64,000 nt of DNA, taken from positions 76,628,120 to 76,692,119 of the forward strand of contig NC_060259.1 in assembly GCF_921293095.1 (NCBI RefSeq). The letters run 5' to 3'. This DNA comes from Ischnura elegans (Eukaryota; Arthropoda; Insecta; Odonata; Coenagrionidae). The notes beneath the pieces were generated by a model. That model had not been told where the DNA came from. It saw only the letters and a list, made by a program, of their open reading frames with translations, and ran no database searches. Below, one piece after another: positions 1-10,000 of this stretch; positions within the stretch are counted from its first letter, which is position 1, and the number at the start of each line of letters is the position of its first letter. The position numbers were made by a program, and so were the translations under genes.

Positions 1-855
1 TGGTTACCTATGCACCGAACCAATAGATACAAGTTCCCAGACCGGTAGGAAAATGTTCGTGTGTATTGTAAAACAAAATTAGCCGAATGACTTGGCACCA
101 AACTTGGAACGTAAATCTACTTGAGATTTTCCATCTCAAAATATAGCTAATTAAATGATAGAACGTTGATTTTTAAGCCTACGAAGTTAACTTCATTTCT
201 CAAATTGGTCACAAACATCCCCATTCACTCTGCCATGTCTGCATTACATCTTTTTGCGCGCTCTGTGCGAGGTGAAAGTAGATTCGGTGACATCCAGTTC
301 CAATACTGCCTTTTCTCGCAACTTCACCGCTCACAGGTAACTAGACCACGAAAAACTTTGCTGTTCTTTTAACTGTGCATTCCGACAAAACGTGTTTCCC
401 CTTACGCTCTTTCATATTATCTCATTGCGCGGTCAATATGACCATGAATTCCAAGTTCTAAGTTTTGCCTTCTCTGGGTACTATCCTTCCAGAGTAACGC
501 CGGGTGGCCAACTAGTAAATTATGCATGGCTCTAATCAATGCAGAGCAAAATGAAACTGTGCTTCGTAAAATGCAGCCTGCATATTACAATGAATGCTGT
601 TCAATTTAAATCCTTTTTTCTTAGTTGCATCGTTATCATATCTGTATTATACTGCTATATAGTTATTACTTCTGTTTGTTTTGTCTTGTACCTAATGAGA
701 TTTTTGATGAGCCAATCATTGTAAATTGTGTTTTGCTCCAAGGATGATGCCTAGAACATAAACAAATTTATATTGTATTCTTGCCGATCTCTTGGATACT
801 AAGCTATTGCATTCAAGTTTTATTTCCCGATTCTAATGGGATTGGCATTTTTCAG
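1..855 (+). other. Intron of the MOXD1-like gene (upstream part)
   Basis: AT-rich DNA ending in the splice acceptor tttttcag at 848-855. No reading frame here resembles the N-terminal DBH domain, so the exon carrying the preceding His-Tyr copper-A motif must lie left of the window. The first in-window exon begins with the last two bases of a split codon, which confirms an upstream exon. Confidence 0.7.
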
Positions 856-1019
856 CGGTGGCAGATCGCTCGGGGCTGGACATTTTCTACACGGACCGCA
901 AAGGGTATACAGACGCAGGCTCAATTCTAGTTGGACACCGCAGCCACCCATACATGGTGCTACCACCAATGAAGATGGATTTCGTCGTCCGCGGATGGTG
1001 CACTTTCGAAAAGGATGAG
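856..1019 (+). CDS. MOXD1-like: MOXD1-like exon A
   Basis: Two bases of a split codon, then 54 codons ending in phase 0. The translation contains SGLDIFYTDRKGYTDAG, then LPP and RGWCTFEKDE. This matches the start of the C-terminal domain, where family members have LFYT...DAG...IPP...GxC. The family's second cysteine, from the C-x-x-x-C pair after GxC, is missing because the segment reads CTFEK. Borders are tttttcag/cggt and gatgag/gtaggc. Confidence 0.88.
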
Positions 1020-4000
1020 GTAGGCCTATTCTTGATAAGTTCAACTGCACTTGGCGGGATGTGGTGGAACAACATGATGAATGAATTAAATGATACTTTT
1101 CGTGCAGTCCAATTTTTTTAAAGATGAAAATTCACAACGTATTTGATCGATATCATCACAGATATCAGATACCTGTCGATGATGCTAGTCACTATGTTTT
1201 CCTATTCTGGATTCTTATCTTAACTTATCAGACACTTATAAGAATATTAGATTTACTGTCGAACCACAAACCCCATTCAATAGATCAATTCATAAACAAT
1301 CCGGTAAATATTTAAGTCTATTCGTCGAAACGCGTAGTTAAATGCCGAAATAAAAAAGTGGACGGTACGAAAGTTTTTTACTAAATAAATTCATCATCAT
1401 TTTTCCGCATTCGATGCCTCCTGAAACAAAGATCTGAAGGGGCCAATAATAGATAGAATCAGGGCATAATATAAGATACAATGGATAGAATCACTGGCAT
1501 CACTAAGTTATTAGGCCAGCCGTTACATAATGCCTGGGTAGAAATTGTTTCTTGTTATGTATTCCACAAAACCCACCAACAAAACTCATGAGATTATAAA
1601 ATTAATGGAATCCTAGAAAATATACTTAGATTAAATGATCAATTCAAAAACCATCCGGTAAATATTTAAGTATCGGCTGAGGGCAACCAATAACACTTTA
1701 CTCACCCACATTAGGAGTCATGATCACAATGTCCCAATTACATATACACTGCCCCTTCGATTCACTCTCCCATAAGTTTTCCGAATGACTTCCAGATCAC
1801 GCTCCTTCTTCAAAGTTCTGTAGTTTCAAAATCCATTTACGTATTTAAGAATAGCAGCAAAAATATATTGAAATGAAATCAACGAAAATATATATTGCCA
1901 AAGCAAAACAAAAACTGACCAAAATTTCCCTGTTTCGGGCAATTTGAGACAACAGCAAAATAGAGTAGATAATATGCGGCAAAATATTGCTTGAAAAAGA
2001 ATGATAAAAACCATTGAAGGCCATTACCAGCCATTACGACTAGTACATGCTATCATGGCCGTACCCAGCATGGCCGCCCCCCCCCCAGATGCAAAATTCG
2101 CAAAAGGCTTTAGCAAAAATCAGTACTGAATTGAAACAAAATTATTCAACAAATTTTCTTTAAATCGACGAAAAATGATTTTTATTAGATATGTAACTAA
2201 AATAAAATTATTTTTTCAAGGAAATATTCTCATAAACTAATAAAGCGCTGTTATAATTTTCTTAAAATGTTAGTTTCATTCCCCTTTTCCATGCTAAAAC
2301 GTCACAACTTGGCTTGCCCCCCCTAGATCATGGCTTTCCTCCCCCTAGATCATGGCTTGCCCCCCCTAGTAATGATCCTGGGTTCGCCATTGCATGCTAT
2401 CAACTTAGTTTTTAGTTTTCTGTCCACGAAAACATAGCACTATATAGACAATTGGAACAAGATCCTGGGCGGATCACGTAGGAATACACTTCTGATGCAG
2501 AGCTCGTTATTCTGAAGGATATTTTAGCCTGACCTCGGTAGGGGGTGGAGAGGGAAGGGAAAAGTAGGAGGCGCTGCTCAGTGGGCTGAAATCGAAATAA
2601 AACTGGCCAAAATCTCAAAAACTATTTTTTGAGCCAGGAAGTTGAAACTTGGCATTAATATTCTCAAATAAATTGCTCATCATTTTTCCGATTTATTATT
2701 TCCTGTGCCTTCATGTTAACAAATATGTATGGGGTCAAAGTTGAACAAATTTAACGTAAAACGAAAACCCTCGATTTTTTATGAAAATTACCAACTTCAT
2801 CCTCTTGCAGTAGTTTCATGAATTGCTATATTGACAAAACTGTTTAACCATGGTTATAAACACTTATTTTTCTAACATTTGGAGTATTTTCAAAGATTTT
2901 ATTTTATTATTAACCATAGATATATAATAGCGGCACGTCGGCGCCATTAAGGATCACGCCGACGCCTCCAAGGTAGGGGAAGGGATGGAAGAACCTCGCG
3001 CCGTCATTTGGACGACGCGAATTACCACCAGTGAAAACATATTTACTGTCCCAAACGAAATGGGAAGGAAAAACTTTTGACACTATGAAAAGAATGATCC
3101 AAAGTTTATTTCTATAAATCCTGAACAGACTAGGTAAACATCTGCGCGAAATGAAGTACAGCTCCTATGTAATCTGGCTAGTTGCGGTGAGTCAATCACC
3201 TCACCGGGACAGCTACGCCATGTCCAATAAAATCTTTTATTATCAAGGTGAGCTTGAAGAAAGATAGTCTTAATACACATGATAAAATTCATAAGCGTTA
3301 TGATCCGGTGAATAGATCCGACAAGATGTGGTACCTTAGAGGATATAGTTCAATAGTGCTTCAATAATCCAATGGGTCGAACGATCTCAATTCACTGCCC
3401 CCAGCCTTAATGCCACCCTCTATCACTGGTCTTGCACATAAACTCTTCTCTAACAATTATAATTCTTTTTTTTTCAGATAATGGGTGAAAAAGGAATGCA
3501 CATTTTCTCAATCATGCCCATGACAAATCAGGCTGGAAGAAAAGTAGTCCTACGCCATTTCAGAGAAGGCCAAGAATTGAAGCCGATTTTCAAGGTAATT
3601 TTTTTATAAGAGTCCTCCTCGATAGCATAGTTTATCAAAGCACGACTTTGATCAATGCACCTTTCGATTATACTTTGGTATCTACTGCTCTTATTAATTC
3701 CACACATTTCTCAGTTTGAGCATTCTTCCTCCATTACTCCGAGACTCCATTCTTGTTCACTTTATAGTTAGCTTACGCAACGGCCTTCAATAAGCTATCC
3801 TGTTATACTTAAGAACTCATCATTGAGTTTTACTCCTGTGATGTAATACATGAAGTTTGAATTTTTAACAGTAGTTTTTATAATATAAGTTTCAGAGAAA
3901 GGCTTAGTAGCTTATTAACTCAAAATTTTATTAATTCTAGGACGAAGGATTCAACTATGAACTGCAGAGGCATCGGAAGCTACCTCGTGATGTTATGATT

Positions 4001-7000
4001 ATGGCTGGCGACACAATTGTTCTGGAATGCCACTACAACACGATGAATAGAGACACTTTAACATATGTAAGTATTTTAAGCTGTTGTTCTGCACAATATC
4101 GACGGTTTCGGGCGCGATGAAGTGGAAGGTATCAATAATATAAACACTTTAGCTCGTTTCCGCTTTTTTTTTTTTTTAAAAAGTTTCGTGTGCTTTTAAA
4201 GTAAAAAAAAGTGGAAAAGTGCTAAAGTTTTTCTATTCTTCTCTCACCCTGCATTGACATGAAAGTATTTGATTCCATTCTTGCTCTTTTAAAATCCTGG
4301 AAAACTGCCTTGAAGGGATCATTATGTACTAAAGCACTCTAGATAACCGATTCAATCCATTGCTCGTTCTTTGTCCAGCGCTTGCCCTTGCGGGAAAGGG
4401 ACATGCGAATGGTCTTTGAACCTGAAAGTACGCACTATCGCAGGGGTTTTTAAAAGTTTACGAAGCATATTATCAACGAAGGCTTGGATAAAATAGTTTA
4501 AAATTAAATCAAACCTTTTAATCCGTTCCCGTAATTTTTCCGTGTCCCTGTGCCACTTTTTACTCGTAAATGTATTCTTTCTCGCAGACCCACGTGGTCT
4601 CCATTCAATCAAGGGCGTACACAGGATCAAAACTGGGGGGGGGGGGGGGCAAGCCATGGTTGTTCAAGTTGTAGGTAAGATTTAAGCATGGATTATGTGA
4701 AAGAAACCAACATTTTAAGGAAACTTTACCACCTCTTTATTAGCCATTAAAATTATTTGCTTGAAAAAAATATTTTCCTTAAAGACATTTGCATTTTTTG
4801 CTTCTGGGGAGGGGGCAGCTGTCCCCTCCTGCCCCTCGCTGGGTACGCCCATGCATCCAATCCCTAGTTAACCATATGAGCCCACCCATATTAAATTGCA
4901 AGTGTAAAAAATGACCCGAACGATTTCAAGACAAGCACATCGAAAACGTTTGTTTTTCGAACGAACTGTGTGTATGGTTTAAATAAATGCTCCATTTAGC
5001 ATAATTTGCTCAATCTCTTTCCAACTCTGCACCAAATACTTTAGAGAAAGGTATTTGCTAAGGTAATGTTCTTAGAATGCAATTGGTTCGTCTTTTCTAT
5101 GGGTTTATATGTTTCCACATTTAATTGTTAACGAGCAGAAATTCTAACATTACGAAAGGCGAACATTTGAGCCTTTATGAATGACCAGACGTCCGCCTTT
5201 GCATATTTTTTTAATAATTTTAATCTCTTTTTTCCAAATTCCAAACTTTTGAAATCATAAAAAATGCATCCATTATCTTTACCGCATAATCATTTTCTTC
5301 TCTGATTTTTCCTTATAAAGGGTGGAATTATGAGCAACAATGAGGTGTGTGTGGCACAGATCTTGACGACACCGCCTTCCAGCTTGTTGTCTTGCATGAG
5401 TAGGCCATCGAGGAGGTCATTCTTGCAAGCCATACACTTGAAGAAAATCATGGGATTGGAAGAAAATTTACAGACCGTCCATCAACTGATAGAAATTAAA
5501 GAGGACAGAGATTTGGAGTAAGTTATTGCTGAGCTACTAACTAATTCATGTCTTGAGATAACCTAATTATGAAGTCTCAGTTTTTAACATTAAAAAGATC
5601 TTTCATTATTTAATTAATTCACAATTGCTGTGAATTGCTTAAATTTCCATAAGAATATTAACTTCCCCAATCACTGCACCTCACTCAAAATACTTGCGTC
5701 GCGAAGAAAATCTGATACATGTATTTATTTATCAGTTATTTCCTCGGAGGGATACACCCAGCATATTCATAGTCGTTTAAACTGATTTTATGGGGTGGGC
5801 TGTGAAATTTTAAGTTCTTTTCATTACCTCCCTGTTATAAACGTTGACTTTTTGACAAAATATGGATAAATTCATAACCCTTATGTCATGGGAATAGGAT
5901 GGAATCTCGCTCAAATTTGGCATAGCAACTGCTTTTGAAAATGGTTAAAAATAAAATGCGGATCAAATGAAAATATTTAAGTTGACTTATTCGTGACATT
6001 CTGTGCATGGGTATTATTGATTAAAATTAGACTTATTCCCTGATGGAAAACCATCACCGCGGTAACCTGAAGCTTTGAATAGTCTCTCGTATATTTCCCT
6101 TCCTTGTGTGCCAAAGTGGATTCAAAATTGTAATTGATAAATCTATTTAAGCGCATTATTACCATTGGTCTTCGGTGTGCAGTAATTCATAAACCTTCTG
6201 AATTTCCAGGGAAGAGTCAGCAGTGCCGGCGACAATGTCTACCAACATGTCAATGGCCACTACGAGGAATCAGGATGGCATCACCAAAGATGGAACGATG
6301 GATACTACTCACCCTACAGAAGCCACAAAGAGGTAGGCTATGCTGAAAATGAAAATTTTCACCTTAAAAAATGAAATTTTCCTACTGTCGCGAGCGTGTT
6401 AGCACGGAAGCTAGGGTCTAATGGTTCCCAAACTTAGGAAATAGACTGCACAAGTCAGCAACTTCATACCATGCAACGTGGGTCTTATGATACGAAAAAA
6501 GCTGGCCAAGATTGTGAATCGGGGCAAGTAGGTACACAGAATAAGTCAAAGGTTTGCGAGTTCATTTCGTGGAATAGTGGCATGATAGATTCAAAAATAA
6601 GCTCTTATAAATTTTTTTTTTAAAAACCAGCCTTTATATTTAGATTACAGGGGATGAGCAACGTTTATATATGACACAAAGCAAAAAAACTCAGTGACCC
6701 CGAAAAACCAAAAGTGACGTACTAAAAAAGTCACTATATTTATTAAATTTTCAGTGAATGGTAAGCCCCCTATGTTTCAAAATGCCACCCCTATGCTTTT
6801 AAATGCCTACTATGTGGATATGCCTAAAGTGGATAACTTTTACTGTGGTCGCAAAACACGAAAATCGACCATTTGGAACTTCTTAGATCAAAAACATGTT
6901 TTGGGGGGGCTATAGGTTGACTGGGGGGTGGTTAAAGGGGGGTTGGAGAGAAAAAGTTATATTTTCATGTATTGTCATCGGAAATGAAGAAGTGTGCAAA

Positions 7001-10000
7001 ATTTCAGCGTTTTTGCTTCACAGGAAGTGAGTCAAATTTGAGTTACAAGATTTGTACCAGACAAACAAACAGACAAACAGACAGGTTGGTGAGTTGATAA
7101 AAAGGCTGGAATAAGCATTGTTATATTCCGCACAGAATTTATTTTTAAAACTCTGCAAGTTTCGATCATTTCACGTCATTATGAAGAGGTAAACGAAGTA
7201 GGGGAAACAAGGGAGGAATGGGACAGTGGGAGGTATGGGACAGTTTAAGTTTCCCTCTCTTACTTTCAGTTTTTTAGCTCTTTCTTTTCTCACGCGTATG
7301 AGAAACTGTAGCTGTACTTCCTCCTAAAATGGCTCCTGTATCGCTTTGCAGTGATAAAGCAATCTCTCCTTTTGAACGCATTTCTTCTCACGCACAAGCA
7401 AAATTTTGGCGGTGTGTATCGAAAGACGACAAAAGGATGTTTGGAAACTAAATTTTCTTGAGAAGCAGAAGTGATTCCACCAACGTTGTCCTAAAACTTT
7501 TGAAATCGACTGTACATTTGTTCTATTAAATAAAATAAAATGCATTTGAGGCGGTCATACAGGCATGGGTAGGATAAAAATTAGACTTTGTCCCCAGTGG
7601 CAAAACTTACTGCGCTTGTCTAAATCAAATTTCATCTTAAAATTGTTGATATGTGAAGTGAGTGCAAGCTTCATTTGTTGGAAGATATAACCTGCTACAA
7701 ATCTGCTCATGGATCCAAAAACACACTCAATGACTTCTTTTTGTAATCTTGTGTTCTCTAATTTCATTTGAATGGAAACAAAATATAATTTAACGCTATT
7801 TAAACAATCTTGAGTGACTGTTTTTATTATAGATGTGGTTTGTCCGCGAAAATATTTACATGCGATGAAGTTTTCAGAAACCACTTTTCTTTAGGCCGAG
7901 TTTCTTTGCACGATAATCACAATCACTGAGGAATGTATATTAAATAAAGAGATGAAATTCGAAGATTTTTTAAAGTAATCCATTACTACAATTTACTTTA
8001 CCCTCTCCATTCAACCTTAGATAAAGAGAGGGAAAATACTGAATAGTTCATTTAATTTTTAAAATTTATTTCGCAATTTTTTTTACATGCCGAAAAAAAT
8101 ATAATTTACCGAAATTCAATTCACGAGTGACTAATTCATTACAGATGTGGTTTGACCAAGAAAATAATTACAAGCATTGAAGTTTTTTGGGTAAAATATC
8201 CTAAAATTTCGCATAGAATGCCATACATTCATACAAGCTTTATTTATATTATAATATTATCATGACATCCTTAAAATTTTTCGATCCATTTAAAATTGCA
8301 GACAAATTGTATAACGTAAGTGAGGCGTGACCTACACATGATTATTATGATATGAAATGAGCGCCCTCGCTTTATATACGATATATATTATGGTAGCCTC
8401 AAAACTGGTTGTCTGATGGGGTGTAAAACACTTAATTAAATAATTATACTCAGTCAACCATTTTGAGTCACCAAAGCTCTAATAAAAAACTATTTCCACA
8501 AAACGATCCATTTGCGATTACTATCTAGTATTGATATCAATTTATTTCTGCGTTTAATGACAGTACAATATCGAGTGACACTTCCAGCACCATTGCAAGG
8601 TCCAGGAGTGCAACCAAGGCTACCGACAGGCCGGAGAGAAAGGGTTATCTCAAACTTCCTCCATTGGTTGGAGTGTTGCCTGATATTGGGCCCAAAATGT
8701 TTGACCAACTGCTCGTGGAGGAGGAGAATGCAGACGCCACAGCCCAGCCCGTTTCACTCAGCCAGTACCTTCAGAACATGCCGAAAGGCGCCGAGCAGGA
8801 GCCGATGATGCTGAATGAAAATCTACTGATGGCAGACTACATATCATACCATATACTCAATGGATCAAACTCTGAATTAATGTTGGTAAGTATGAATAAT
8901 TTAACTAAACGAACCGTTTTAGGGTTTCCTTTGTGAAATTTCTCCATGATGGAAAAAGACAAACTTTGCGAATTTCACTAACCAAGAAAATTTATTGCGA
9001 CTCGAGTTTAAACGTGTTATCATCAGGCCTGTAGCAACCATCATTGTGTTATCATCCGCGCAGGCCTGAGGATAACACAAAGCGTTAAAAAACGGGTCGC
9101 AATCGCCTTTCATACTTGGGGAAATTCGCTAAGTTCGTTTTTTTTCCAACAATTATTTTTTTCCATTTTGATATTATTGATGTTCATTTGAAAAAAACTA
9201 AAAATGCAAAATTATCTTATATTACCTTCATCCTATGGTTGTACCGCGATGAATTACTTCACGATTATCCGAACATGAACTATGCTATTTTATGTTCACA
9301 CAAACAAGTGAATTAGTATTTTATGTTTACACGAAAATGGGTATTAGACTAGAGAAAAACTGTTGTTCTATACCAAAACTTAAATGCCACAAGCGCGTCA
9401 ATTGATTAAAATACGAAATACTGACAGTACAGATAAATGCTAAACCCGAAGCAAATTTGCAAGCAGGAAACTTTATAAGCAAGAAATGAAATTACCCGCT
9501 TACACTAGATCTACATGAACAAAAGTTCTTTTTCACCATGGATAAATTGTTTCGGTAAACATTTACTCAGAAAAGTCAAAAGATACACCGAAATTGCTCC
9601 AATACGTCAAAATATCTTACGTTCCTCCGTAACTAGATATTCTATGCATTGAACCTGTTGCACGCACTGATATTTTGTCACCAATTCGTACGCATCAGAA
9701 AAGGATCGATTTCATAAAATCAGCTGTATCGTTTACATAGTGCAGAAATTTAAATTCATCGTTGGTTATTGGCAGACATTATGAAATGTAAATATACGGA
9801 AAAATAGAGTGTCGGAGGATAGTTGGCCCTGGGCTAGAGGTCTCCTCAGCAGATGTATCGCGATTAGTCACTGGAAGGGAAATATTTCGGGTTAGTTTGA
9901 AGTCCCCGAAGCCTCCCCCAGCAACGTGTCTGCTTCAACGTTGGTAAACCATACAATACCAAATACATACAATAACATGAAATAATAACGGGGGAAAATT

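Noticed and set aside
166..372. 68-codon ORF as an upstream MOXD1 exon
   Set aside because: No similarity to the N-terminal DBH domain and no suitable splice borders.
6210..6332. His/Tyr-rich frame GDNVYQHVNG as the main frame of exon E
   Set aside because: It would need a weaker acceptor and would then not match the phase of exon F; kept only as an alternative.
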